From a virus: DNA of 35,860 nt. The position numbers and the translations under genes are program-made. This document shows, one piece after another, positions 1 to 6,349 of this stretch; position 1 is the first letter of the stretch, and each line of letters starts with the position of its first letter. The notes under the pieces were generated by a model. It saw only the letters and a program-made list of their open reading frames with translations, had not been told where the DNA came from and did no database searches. The stretch lies in the IMG/VR virus record IMGVR_UViG_3300039448_000016, positions 1-35,860 of that record; one strand, given 5' to 3'.

Positions 1-10
1 GCGAACACAA

Positions 11-43
11 AAAAGCCGCTGACATCAATGATGTAGCGGCTTT
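11..43 (-). terminator. Rho-independent terminator of the host tRNA unit
   Basis: Perfect 9-bp stem (12-20 pairs with 35-43), extended by ACATC/GATGT in the loop. Read on the minus strand it is followed by a T run. It lies 35 bases beyond the 3' end of the host tRNA gene in the direction of tRNA transcription, so it originally ended the tRNA transcript. It is host DNA outside the prophage. Confidence 0.8.
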
Positions 44-77
44 CGTGTCGATCCCATCAGATGCGGAATCATTAATA

Positions 78-127
78 TGGTGGGCCCGCCCAGACTTGAA
101 CTGGGGACCTGCCGATTATGAGTCGGA
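78..127 (-). pseudogene. 3' half of the host tRNA-Ile2(CAU) gene, displaced at attL
   Basis: On the minus strand this reads from the anticodon stem through the variable loop, T arm, acceptor 3' strand and encoded CCA. The T stem pairs CCCAG with CUGGG. The 5' half (D arm, acceptor 5' strand) is absent here and is found at 35734-35776. Joining the halves at the shared 16-bp core rebuilds a full 77-nt tRNA with 7-bp acceptor GGGCCCG/CGGGCCC and anticodon CAU. C4-G69 and C5-G68 favour tRNA-Ile2 over elongator Met. Integration therefore split this gene, and this half alone cannot function. Confidence 0.9.
112..127. repeat. attL core, 16-bp direct repeat
   Basis: CCGATTATGAGTCGGA is identical to 35734-35749, and the match breaks on both sides (g/t on the left, a/t on the right). 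It spans the anticodon stem-loop of the tRNA, a common target of tyrosine integrases. The distance between the two copies, 35,622 bp, gives the prophage length. Confidence 0.92.
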
Positions 128-136
128 AAAACCAGT

Positions 137-229
137 AAATCAATAGAAATCAATAATTATTAAAACACCGCTGAATCCCCCTATTTAATTGACCTGTAGC
201 GTTTTTTCTGAAAAAATTGAAAGTCAATA
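137..229 (+). repeat. AARTCAATA direct repeats, candidate excisionase sites
   Basis: AAATCAATA occurs at 137-145 and again at 147-155, exactly 10 bp apart, so on the same face of the helix. A one-mismatch copy, AAGTCAATA, lies at 221-229. They fall between the attL core and the integrase arm-type repeats, where excisionase or accessory sites usually lie. The role is inferred from position only. Confidence 0.4.
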
Positions 230-250
230 AATCGCAAGTTGTATCAACAC

Positions 251-281
251 TGTGGCTCACTTTTGAGCCAAGTGAGCCACA
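251..281. repeat. Integrase arm-type sites, left pair (inverted 12-mers)
   Basis: TGTGGCTCACTT at 251-262 and its reverse complement AAGTGAGCCACA at 270-281, separated by 7 bp, form a perfect 12-bp inverted repeat. The same 12-mer occurs twice in tandem at 35632-35655 beside attR. Copies close to both attachment cores fit arm-type integrase binding sites. The left pair also lies 19 bp before the integrase start and could serve as its operator. Confidence 0.7.
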
Positions 282-300
282 CAATCTGCTGGGAGGGGTA

Positions 301-1617
301 ATGTTCAAAAGTGATAAGATGATCCGCGACCTTGAGGTGCGTGATGCTCGTTATGAGCAATCAGAAGAATGCCCTCCAATCGGTCGGCTGGTGGTTCGCG
401 TTCTCCCATCGGGAACGAAAACCTTTTATTTCAGGTATCGGCCGAACCGCAAAAGCGCCTATATCAAAATAGGGTCCGCATCTAATTTATCACTCGCCGC
501 AGCCAGAGCCAAGGCAAGAGATATTTCTCGCCAGGTATCGGAGGGTTCCGATCCCGTTGCTGAGAATCGCGAGGCCAAAGCAACTCGAAGTAGATTGGGC
601 ACATTCGATGATCTGCTGAATTACTACATCCGTGACCTTGAGCGCCGTGGTTCATCCAGCGCTTACAATGTGGAGCGCGCCTTCTCAACAAACATCAGAC
701 ACCGCTTCCCATCGTTGTTAGGGTTGCCAGCGAATGAAATCACCTCGCAGAATGTGGTAGATATTGTTGCCGACTACATACGCAGAGGTGCGACTACCGA
801 TGCCAACCGGTTGCGATCCTACCTGATGACCGCTTTCAATGTGGCCGCTGCAGCTGAGAACGACCCACTCAATGCCGCAACGAATTCAATCTTCTTCAAG
901 TTGGGTGCGAATCCTGTTGCAGTAGTTAAGCGCCAGGCTCAATTTGAGCGAGTAGGTGAGAGGGTAATTGAGCCTAATGAGCTGGCATCATTCATGCGGC
1001 TTTATGAGCAGCAGTCAAGCCCAGTGATGGTGGCGATGACTAAGGCGCTATTTTGGGCTGGTGGCCCTCGTGTGAAAGTATTGCGCGAGCTCCGCTTTGA
1101 GATGATCGATGATAGAGAGATGATCATTGATGTGCCTGGTGAACTCACCAAGAATGGCACACCTCAAATCATTCCAGTGCTGCCAGAGCTCTATGAGATA
1201 TTCGTTCAGATGGGCAAGCTCCACGGATCAGATGGCTACGTCTTCCCCAGTTATCGCAGCGGCGCCGCTCGGCCTGATACATTAATGAGCTCAACCTCGC
1301 TTGCTCAGTCATTCTCTCGCACGTTCAACCACTGTGAACACTTTAGCTCGCGCATGAAGCGATGCTCACTAGAACCTCGATGTGGAACCACTACGCTGCA
1401 GATACCTCGATTCGTTCCCAAGGATATACGCAGAACGGTTAAGACTTGGATGGGCATGGCTGGCATTGAGAAAAGCATTCGTGACCGGATACAGCACCAC
1501 GCATTGAGCGATGTGAGCTCCAAACACTATGATCGATATGATTACCTAGATGAGAAACGAGCGGCGATGAACACCTGGGGGGAGTGGTTAAACAAGGGTG
1601 ATTGCTTTAATGTGTAA
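301..1617 (+). CDS. int: Tyrosine recombinase, P4-type phage integrase
   Basis: Catalyses integration and excision between the phage attP and the tRNA anticodon region. The N-terminal domain resembles the DUF4102 arm-binding domain of P4-type integrases. Catalytic residues in the 438-aa product are R257 (in GGPRVKVLRELRF), K284 (LTKNG), R377 (KDIRRT), H399/H400 and Y410 (KHYDRYDYL). The usual first His of the HxxR box is Lys374, as in some P4-like members. A Cys-bearing insertion (HCEHF, KRCSLEPRC) precedes this box. I chose ATG 301, which follows a strong GGAGGGG ribosome site. ATG 217 would start inside the arm sites and has no Shine-Dalgarno sequence. The gene lies next to attL, reading inward. 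Confidence 0.95.
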   Translation: MFKSDKMIRDLEVRDARYEQSEECPPIGRLVVRVLPSGTKTFYFRYRPNRKSAYIKIGSASNLSLAAARAKARDISRQVSEGSDPVAENREAKATRSRLGTFDDLLNYYIRDLERRGSSSAYNVERAFSTNIRHRFPSLLGLPANEITSQNVVDIVADYIRRGATTDANRLRSYLMTAFNVAAAAENDPLNAATNSIFFKLGANPVAVVKRQAQFERVGERVIEPNELASFMRLYEQQSSPVMVAMTKALFWAGGPRVKVLRELRFEMIDDREMIIDVPGELTKNGTPQIIPVLPELYEIFVQMGKLHGSDGYVFPSYRSGAARPDTLMSSTSLAQSFSRTFNHCEHFSSRMKRCSLEPRCGTTTLQIPRFVPKDIRRTVKTWMGMAGIEKSIRDRIQHHALSDVSSKHYDRYDYLDEKRAAMNTWGEWLNKGDCFNV

Positions 1618-1638
1618 TAAAAATTTAGGGGGTGAATA

Positions 1639-2067
1639 ATGTCTGAAAGTGATGAGTCAAAAGGCCGTTGTAGTCAAAAGTTGAAATCAATAACAAAGGA
1701 TAGCCGATTCAGAAAGCTGAATGCCGACGAGCTTATTAATAATTACACCGGCAAGCTTCTCGCTCATTTAAGTGTTAGGGGATACGATTTAGATAACTTA
1801 GGTGCTGCGGCTAGTTATCGGGAGCGGTTAAGATTAGCCCTTAATGACAGAGATTCGCTGGTTGCGTCTTATAGGGATACTGTCAAGCAGGAAGCAAAGC
1901 TTGATCGTGCTTACCACCGAAGATTGATGTCGTTCCGTATTCTCACAGCCTTCTTCGTGCCTTTCGTGGCGATTGTCGGCCTATCCCTTGGGGCTGCATT
2001 GCTTAAATGCTTTGGCGTTGATGTGATTGCGCTTAATCTTTTAAGGGTCATACCTTCGATGGGGTAG
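1639..2067 (+). CDS. Small membrane protein of unknown function
   Basis: A 142-aa product starting 22 bp after int behind a strong TTAGGGGGTG ribosome site, so probably cotranscribed with it. Residues 1-95 are charged and probably helical. From about residue 98 there is one or two hydrophobic segments (FRILTAFFVPFVAIVG and the following stretch), suggesting anchoring in the inner membrane with the N-terminus in the cytoplasm. I do not recognise the family. The position beside int, convergent with the leftward operon, is often used for superinfection-exclusion or other accessory genes, but nothing in the sequence proves that. Confidence 0.75.
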   Translation: MSESDESKGRCSQKLKSITKDSRFRKLNADELINNYTGKLLAHLSVRGYDLDNLGAAASYRERLRLALNDRDSLVASYRDTVKQEAKLDRAYHRRLMSFRILTAFFVPFVAIVGLSLGAALLKCFGVDVIALNLLRVIPSMG

Positions 2068-2078
2068 TTAGACTACCC
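2062..2078. terminator. Hairpin between convergent genes
   Basis: GGGTAGT at 2062-2068 pairs perfectly with ACTACCC at 2072-2078 around a 3-base loop. It overlaps the stop codons of the two converging genes. No T run follows on either strand, so it is at best a weak bidirectional terminator or an mRNA 3'-end stabiliser. Confidence 0.35.
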
Positions 2079-2386
2079 TATAACTCACTCTCCTCGTGAG
2101 TAACCTCTACGGTGAACATCTGCGCGGATAAAAATTCATAAAGTAAGTCTGAGGTAATATCAAAAGCACCTGTACGCCGTAAGCTAGGTTTGTACCAGTA
2201 ATTCATTCGATTTTCCGGTTTGTTTCTTTCAGCTTCCAAAAACTCGGTGTTGTCATAACCCAGCATTAATCCACCCGGGATTTTCCGCACCGCAGTTAGG
2301 TTAAGCCTTTGGAATAATACCTTGCAACGTGGGTTATAGATAAACGTTTTCAAGTCGTTAATGGTGGTTACATATTTTGTAGCCAT
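2078..2386 (-). CDS. Hypothetical protein, last gene of the leftward operon
   Basis: A 102-aa product of unrecognised family. It has no clear signal or membrane segment and is rich in aromatic and charged residues (MNYWYKPSLRR). ATG 2386 follows AAGGAGAGTGATTG, one copy of a start-site module repeated in this operon. The C-terminus, EESEL, is encoded by another copy of that module (GAGGAGAGTGAGTTATAG). Here it has no start codon and no gene after it, as if a downstream gene had been lost. The in-frame alternative TTG at 2389 is less likely. Confidence 0.7.
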   Translation of the reverse strand: MATKYVTTINDLKTFIYNPRCKVLFQRLNLTAVRKIPGGLMLGYDNTEFLEAERNKPENRMNYWYKPSLRRTGAFDITSDLLYEFLSAQMFTVEVTHEESEL

Positions 2387-2478
2387 CAATCACTCTCCTT
2401 AAGTTTTTGCAGAGCTGCGCTTTACCGATCTACTTGTTATGAGCCTGCTAGGGAATTACAGCTGTACTCCATCGCTCG

Positions 2479-2685
2479 CTAGTCGGGGCTAATTATTCCA
2501 GAGCTAATCGCGCGCGTTACTGAGTGTATTGTCGTTTTAGTCCCAAGCCTATCTTTTATAGCATAAAGGTGAAACTTAACCGTGTCCCGTGAGATGTATA
2601 ACCTCTCACATATTTCGTTCTGGGTGTGGCCTAACGCTAGATTTTGAAGAACCTGAAGCTGCCTTGGTGTTAGTGTGTTTTTCAT
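2479..2685 (-). CDS. Stand-alone LuxR/GerE-type helix-turn-helix regulator
   Basis: A 68-aa protein consisting almost only of a LuxR C-terminal DNA-binding domain: LTPRQLQVLQNLALG, then QNEICERLYISRDTVKFHLY (recognition helix) and a dimerisation helix. It has no autoinducer or receiver domain, so DNA binding is likely but there is no obvious ligand input. The start at 2685 follows AAGGGGC. The upstream ATG at 2706 has no ribosome site. It lies near the end of the leftward operon and is the second GerE-type HTH in it, the other being at 5851-6267. Confidence 0.85.
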   Translation of the reverse strand: MKNTLTPRQLQVLQNLALGHTQNEICERLYISRDTVKFHLYAIKDRLGTKTTIHSVTRAISSGIISPD

Positions 2686-2712
2686 TCTGCGCCCCTTAGA
2701 GATCATCCATAA

Positions 2713-3045
2713 TTAACTATTCGCGAGTAATGCTTGTTTCGCTACGCACCAGTCACACAATTCCAATTCGACACCATCCAGCCTTACGCCGTAATTTTTG
2801 CGAGCCACCATCCCGTTTCGGCAAGAAGCTTCTGGGCAAGTCGCTGCCACCAGTAGCTTTTTAGCCACTCGCAGCTCTTCCTTCACCTTGAACTCCTCCT
2901 CCAGCAATCTAGGGTTAGCAGCTACCATAGAAAGCCTAGCTAAAGCTCTGGATAGTTCGTCTTTTGTGTAGCTGTCAATCTCTGCCATAATTAAGCTCAG
3001 CTTTTCGCTCAAATAACCAGAGCAAACTCCGTAACGATTAGCCAT
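2713..3045 (-). CDS. Small zinc-binding protein, unknown function
   Basis: A 110-aa product with an N-terminal helical part (residues 15-70, many K/E/L) and a C-terminal four-cysteine cluster, CPEASC followed about 20 residues later by CDWC. This spacing suggests a zinc ribbon. Its ATG overlaps the stop of the lipoprotein gene (TAATG), and the ribosome site GGAGAG lies inside that gene's final codons, so translation is probably coupled. I do not recognise the family. A DNA-binding or adaptor role in the recombination operon is possible but unproven. Confidence 0.7.
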   Translation of the reverse strand: MANRYGVCSGYLSEKLSLIMAEIDSYTKDELSRALARLSMVAANPRLLEEEFKVKEELRVAKKLLVAATCPEASCRNGMVARKNYGVRLDGVELELCDWCVAKQALLANS

Positions 3046-3269
3046 TACTCACTCTCCTCTGTGTGACGCAACTCACAATACCAAAAGACAGCTGTCTTGT
3101 AACAATAGCTCTCCAAATAGTTTGTTTCAGAGCACGTTCTGTATTGCTTTTCAATCAGTGCTAGCGCATCTTCTGAGCAGCTATAGCAATGAATATCATG
3201 CTCGTGAGGGTAATCACCACAGGAGCTCAATGTTAAAACAGCTAGCGCCGCCATTAATACCTTACCCAT
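3045..3269 (-). CDS. Small cysteine-rich lipoprotein
   Basis: A 74-aa product with a lipoprotein signal peptide: MGKVLM, a hydrophobic core AALAVLTL and lipobox LSSC, giving a mature protein of about 57 residues. The mature part has five or six further cysteines (CYSC, TC, YC, YWYC-type), suggesting disulfides in the periplasm. The ATG overlaps the exonuclease TGA, and a GTG three bases earlier is less likely. A secreted lipoprotein inside a recombination/regulation operon is unexpected. A cell-surface or exclusion role is inferred. Confidence 0.75.
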   Translation of the reverse strand: MGKVLMAALAVLTLSSCGDYPHEHDIHCYSCSEDALALIEKQYRTCSETNYLESYCYKTAVFWYCELRHTEESE

Positions 3270-3814
3270 CACTCACTCTCCTTGGTGTAATTACGAATCC
3301 CATAAATGTGCTCAATTTCAATCAGATGCTTAGCCTGGTGAATCGCATCATCCAAGGCGTTGTGGAGATCACCTTCACGAGCTGGTGGCTCCACTGGGAA
3401 TTGATTTTTCATTGTGCGGAAACATCGGTTGTTATAAAACTTCCAGGGTGCCTCCACTCCGATCCTATCAAAGGCATTTTCCAGAATAACGTTGTCAAAG
3501 TCAGAGCCATTCCCCCATACCTCTGACGGCCCGCCTGGGAAGTCTTTAATCATCCAGTTGGAAAGATTCCAAAGCGTTTCTCTAATTTCCGAATCTGCTA
3601 GAGCTATTTCAAGTCGAGGCCGACAAGCTTGCTTCAACCACCAGACCACAGCGTTGGCATCAATATCCATGCCGATACTGGCACAGCTTTCAAGTGATAT
3701 GGTCTGATAGAAGGTCTCAATAACCTCCTTATCAAATCGAACCGCTCCGATTGATACGATTGCGGCGTTGGAGCCAATTCCCATAGTCTCTAGGTCTATC
3801 ATTATTCTATTCAT
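3269..3814 (-). CDS. DEDDh 3'-5' exonuclease, DexA-like
   Basis: A 181-aa DnaQ-fold exonuclease. Exo I motif is MIDLETMG (D7, E9), Exo II is VWGNGSDFDN, and Exo III is LHNALDDAIHQ, with the His and Asp expected of the DEDDh type. The internal segment with DANAVVWWLKQ is typical of the T4 DexA / Rv2179c-like phage subgroup. It probably degrades single-stranded DNA or RNA 3' ends during phage recombination or replication. It sits in the leftward operon with SSB and a clamp-binding small protein. GAGAGG precedes ATG 3814. Its last codons carry the ribosome site of the lipoprotein gene. Confidence 0.9.
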   Translation of the reverse strand: MNRIMIDLETMGIGSNAAIVSIGAVRFDKEVIETFYQTISLESCASIGMDIDANAVVWWLKQACRPRLEIALADSEIRETLWNLSNWMIKDFPGGPSEVWGNGSDFDNVILENAFDRIGVEAPWKFYNNRCFRTMKNQFPVEPPAREGDLHNALDDAIHQAKHLIEIEHIYGIRNYTKESE

Positions 3815-3833
3815 TGACCTCTCTTCCTTTCTA

Positions 3834-4142
3834 TTACTGGAATAATCCTAGCTGCTCACCTTCAGCTGCAGGATCGGGCAGCTGATAAACTGCTTTGCTA
3901 AGCGATCCGACAGTCTCAATCTGAGCATCTGGGTGGCAAGCTACCGCAATAGCGTTTTTACCAATAGCCCAAAGCTTGCCAGGGCTATGGATGCTCTGCC
4001 TAAAGCAGCTATGGTGAATCACCTTCGCTCCCTTGGTGTGAACAAAGTTTTCACCAGAGCACTCAAGGTCTACTCCTTTGAGGTGCTTTTCGGCGTATGT
4101 GATGGTTTCTCTAAATGTGTAGCCGATGGGTTCGTTTTTCAT
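3834..4142 (-). CDS. Small protein ending in a beta-clamp-binding motif
   Basis: A 102-aa product whose C-terminus reads GEQLGLFQ. QLGLF matches the canonical bacterial sliding-clamp-binding pentapeptide (QLxLF), here exposed at the end of the chain. The rest (histidines and cysteines in CSGENFVHTKGAKVIHHSC) is unrecognised. The start is taken as ATG 4142, just after the stop of the preceding HTH gene. ATG 4175 would overlap that gene and lacks a ribosome site. Sitting next to the exonuclease and in one operon with SSB, it may tether to, or compete for, the host DnaN clamp. That role is an inference from the motif. Confidence 0.75.
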   Translation of the reverse strand: MKNEPIGYTFRETITYAEKHLKGVDLECSGENFVHTKGAKVIHHSCFRQSIHSPGKLWAIGKNAIAVACHPDAQIETVGSLSKAVYQLPDPAAEGEQLGLFQ

Positions 4143-4143
4143 G

Positions 4144-4356
4144 TTACGCTGCGCTCTTGAGTAGGTGGTTGTCATACCCTTTGATCTGGCTGATGTGCCA
4201 CTTCATCGGGGTGCCTTTGCCGTTATCCATAACAGGTCTAGGAAAGCCAGGGAGTGAAGGAGCACCATCACGCGCTGCTCTGAGAACGGTTGAGACTGAA
4301 ACCCCAAAGTGCTCAGCCACTTCTTCTACACTGAAATACTCTCGTTTCAACATCAT
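4144..4356 (-). CDS. AlpA/excisionase-like helix-turn-helix protein
   Basis: A 70-aa product. Residues 5-30 (YFSVEEVAEHFGVSVSTVLR) form the MerR-like winged HTH of the AlpA / HTH_17 group, followed by a Pro/Gly-rich wing and WHISQIKGYDNHLL. Proteins of this size and fold are phage excisionases or small activators. ATG 4356 is preceded by GGAG at good spacing. The earlier ATG 4386 lies inside the upstream gene. It is a reasonable candidate Xis for the repeats at 137-155, though it is far from int. Confidence 0.75.
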   Translation of the reverse strand: MMLKREYFSVEEVAEHFGVSVSTVLRAARDGAPSLPGFPRPVMDNGKGTPMKWHISQIKGYDNHLLKSAA

Positions 4357-4366
4357 CACCGCGCTC

Positions 4367-4525
4367 CTATTCCCTGGCGAAGTCAAACATGACGTTGGCT
4401 ATCTGCCCTGAAGCGATAGCCTTAACAGCAATCACGGCATCCTCATGCTCAAGGCCAGCTTCAACAAAGTATTCAACTGCATCATTCATCAGTGTTGATC
4501 GATACTTAACTTCATCTTCGCTCAT
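4367..4525 (-). CDS. 52-aa acidic hypothetical protein
   Basis: A short ORF beginning MSEDEVKYRSTLMNDAVEYF and ending MFDFARE. Its ATG overlaps the stop of the membrane/zinc gene (ATGA) and is preceded by AAGGAGGC, the strong repeated start module of this phage, so it is almost certainly translated. It is predicted to be a helical, acidic, soluble protein, with the next gene starting 10 bp beyond its stop. The family is unrecognised. Confidence 0.75.
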   Translation of the reverse strand: MSEDEVKYRSTLMNDAVEYFVEAGLEHEDAVIAVKAIASGQIANVMFDFARE

Positions 4526-4875
4526 GCGGCCTCCTTCATATCATCTGGCTTAGGAGCTGGCAGCAGCTTCGGCAATCGGGTTGCCATCGGCTTGCGGTAG
4601 AGTAATCGCTCATCCTTTGGTGAGATGAATGCAATGCGGCAAGCAAGACAAGCGTGATGCTTAACGGCATTCTCCTGGTGGGGCGCATAGAAGATATGCC
4701 CCTTACACTCAGGACACTCGCAATCTGCCTCTGGGTAGTAATCAACACGCGCCTGGTGGTGCGATACCACAGCATTCAGTGATACCTGCTTTCGAGCGCT
4801 AAGATTGACAACGGTTACTCGCCATAGCGCGAAGTAGACAATGCCCAGTGCTGCAATAATTAGAATCTCTTTCAT
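4522..4875 (-). CDS. Membrane-anchored zinc-ribbon protein
   Basis: A 117-aa product. Residues 2-22 (KEILIIAALGIVYFALW) form one transmembrane helix. A two-CxxC zinc ribbon follows at about residues 51-82 (CECPEC and HHACLACR). The tail is basic and proline-rich. ATG 4875 follows AGGAGCTTGACC and lies just after the SSB stop. A longer open frame continues upstream to 5349, but it overlaps SSB in another frame and is not credible. The gene ends in EAA, with the next gene's ribosome site built into its last codons. Function is unknown. Confidence 0.8.
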   Translation of the reverse strand: MKEILIIAALGIVYFALWRVTVVNLSARKQVSLNAVVSHHQARVDYYPEADCECPECKGHIFYAPHQENAVKHHACLACRIAFISPKDERLLYRKPMATRLPKLLPAPKPDDMKEAA

Positions 4876-4885
4876 GGTCAAGCTC

Positions 4886-5377
4886 CTAAAATGGAATGTC
4901 GGAATCGTTGGGATCACCAAAATCTGGTGATGTGCTGTGTGGCATACCTTGAGGCAGTCCACTGTTTGGTGATGCGTTCGGGTTGCGTGGTTGAGCTGGT
5001 TGTTGGGGTTGAGCTGCTGGTGTCTGAGTTCCACCTTCACGCGAGTCGAGCATCTGCATCTCGTTTGCAACAACTTCGGTGGTGTAGCGATCATTGCCAG
5101 TGTTTGGGTCCTGCCACTTACGGGTTCGGAGTGAGCCCTCGATGTAGACCTTGCTGCCTTTCTTGAGGTACTGGGCAGCAATCTCAGCGAGCTTATTGAA
5201 GAACACAATTCGATGCCATTCAGTGCGCTCCTGGGGCTGGCCAGTGTTCTTATCTTTCCAAGTTTCCGAGGTTGCCACAGAGATATTAGTGACAGCGGCA
5301 CCAGATTGGGTGTATTGGCCCTGTGGGTTATCGCCCAGGTTACCAACAAGAATGACTTTATTGATTCCTCGTGCCAT
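4886..5377 (-). CDS. ssb: Single-stranded DNA-binding protein
   Basis: A 163-aa bacterial-type SSB. The OB fold covers residues 1-110 (start [40 protein letters not shown]), followed by a Gln/Pro/Asn-rich linker and the acidic tip DSDIPF, which recruits host replication and repair proteins. It coats single-stranded DNA during phage replication and recombination. ATG 5377 follows CAGGAGGCTGCATAAC, encoded by the end of the MarR gene, so translation is probably coupled. The gene belongs to the leftward operon with the exonuclease. Confidence 0.96.
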   Translation of the reverse strand: MARGINKVILVGNLGDNPQGQYTQSGAAVTNISVATSETWKDKNTGQPQERTEWHRIVFFNKLAEIAAQYLKKGSKVYIEGSLRTRKWQDPNTGNDRYTTEVVANEMQMLDSREGGTQTPAAQPQQPAQPRNPNASPNSGLPQGMPHSTSPDFGDPNDSDIPF

Positions 5378-5378
5378 G

Positions 5379-5756
5379 TTATGCAGCCTCCTGTTGTTCG
5401 TCAGCGCTATTCATTAGGGCATCATTTACAGCTTCCCATGCCTTCAATCCTTTCTTGGTGATGCTGATGTGTTTCTTACGGCGATCAAGGCGATCATCGG
5501 TAGAGCTCACATAACCAGCCTTTCTAAGCGCATCAACTAAGCGAGTCACACCAGATCGGTCGGTTCCACGGCGCTCAGCGATCTCGCTTGGCATGAGTGA
5601 ACCTTGCTCTTCATTCAGTCCATCAAGTATCTCGAAGTGCTGAGGGCGTAGGTCAGTGTATCCAGTGGTGTTGATCACCAGCTGCATATAGCGCTCTTGC
5701 TCAGCTAGGAAAGCTCGGCAAGCGGCGGCATATTCAAGATCAAGCAAAGTAGTCAT
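5379..5756 (-). CDS. MarR-family transcriptional regulator
   Basis: A 125-aa winged-helix protein. The HTH is at about residues 55-80 ([20 protein letters not shown]). The wing motif [16 protein letters not shown] matches the MarR D-x-R signature. ATG 5756 follows AAGGAATACCC. An in-frame GTG upstream (5795) would start inside the inverted repeat and is rejected. It lies directly downstream of a terminator/inverted-repeat structure (5783-5837) and directly upstream of ssb, so it may control the recombination part of the operon. The ligand is unknown. Confidence 0.88.
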   Translation of the reverse strand: MTTLLDLEYAAACRAFLAEQERYMQLVINTTGYTDLRPQHFEILDGLNEEQGSLMPSEIAERRGTDRSGVTRLVDALRKAGYVSSTDDRLDRRKKHISITKKGLKAWEAVNDALMNSADEQQEAA

Positions 5757-5782
5757 GGGTATTCCTTTTTTGTAGTGTTGTT

Positions 5783-5837
5783 CTTTTTTAAGCACCCTCC
5801 ATGAAGATGCTTAAAAAAGGACCGGCGAACCGGTCAA
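5783..5837 (-). terminator. Terminator with overlapping inverted repeat, possible attenuator
   Basis: On the minus strand a GACCGG-TTCG-CCGGTC hairpin is followed by CTTTTTT, a strong intrinsic terminator after the LuxR/membrane gene. The same T tract also forms one arm of a perfect 12-bp inverted repeat, CTTTTTTAAGCA (5783-5794) with TGCTTAAAAAAG (5808-5819), immediately before the MarR gene. The two structures share the T tract. This could be an attenuator or anti-termination switch separating repressor genes from the recombination genes. Confidence 0.7.
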
Positions 5838-5850
5838 GGGGCTTGGGGAC

Positions 5851-6267
5851 TTAATGAATGATTATTTCAGTCTCACGGCGCGAGCGAGTGCGAACCCCAG
5901 AGCGAGCTCTGGCTCTGGCTCGAACCCCAACAGGACGCTCTAGGTGGTCGCCAGTTTGTGTGAGAGTGGTGATTGCTGAGAATTCGACAACGCTGATTAA
6001 TGCAAAAACCATGAGGCGCAGAATGCCAAGGCGACTCGCATTGAGTACCGTGTTTTGCATATTGGTTGATTTAAGTTTGTAGAAGATGTGCTGTGAGTAG
6101 CGAGTGACAGTGTTAGGAGTTACACCAACAACACGAGCAGTTTCTTTGATTGAAGCACCGCTGGCACGAACCACCAGCACACGAGACTCTTGAGGAGATA
6201 GTAGGCCGCTTTCGGCTTTTACTCCGTTGTACTCATAGCCCTCGGCTGTTCTTGTGACTGCATCCAT
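5851..6267 (-). CDS. LuxR-type HTH protein with membrane segment
   Basis: A 138-aa product. Residues about 20-85 form a GerE-type HTH (LLSPQESRVLVVRASGAS, then VVGVTPNTVTRYSQHIFYKL). A hydrophobic stretch (ILRLMVFALISVVEFSAI) of about 18 residues follows, then a very arginine-rich tail with RARARAR. ATG 6267 follows GGAGGG. It has its own promoter (6296-6322) and sits in the second position after the CI-type repressor, where lambdoid phages have regulatory genes. The hydrophobic segment may anchor the regulator to the membrane, or may be a buried helix. The exact target is unknown. Confidence 0.8.
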   Translation of the reverse strand: MDAVTRTAEGYEYNGVKAESGLLSPQESRVLVVRASGASIKETARVVGVTPNTVTRYSQHIFYKLKSTNMQNTVLNASRLGILRLMVFALISVVEFSAITTLTQTGDHLERPVGVRARARARSGVRTRSRRETEIIIH

Positions 6268-6295
6268 TGTTGATCCCTCCATGTTTAATAGAGAG

Positions 6296-6345
6296 ATTAT
6301 ATCTAATTTAATACTCCGTCAATACTTTTTGTATTAATTTAATAC
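6296..6345 (-). promoter_or_regulatory. Promoter and operator before the LuxR/membrane gene
   Basis: Minus-strand -10 TATAAT (6296-6301) and -35 TTGACG (6317-6322) with a short 15-bp spacer. Upstream of the -35 lies a perfect palindrome, GTATTAATTTAATAC (6331-6345). A partial copy (TTAATAC half, 6308-6314) falls between -35 and -10. A near-identical element occurs at 7249-7264, so one repressor may bind both. Confidence 0.55.
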
Positions 6346-6349
6346 TTTT

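Noticed and set aside
4522-5349. A 275-aa leftward protein over the ssb region
   Set aside because: The first 158 codons overlap the clear ssb gene in another frame. The real gene starts at 4875 with its own ribosome site.
2479-6267. Phage quorum-sensing receptors (LuxR solos)
   Set aside because: Both proteins have only the GerE DNA-binding domain and no autoinducer-binding domain, so ligand sensing cannot be claimed.
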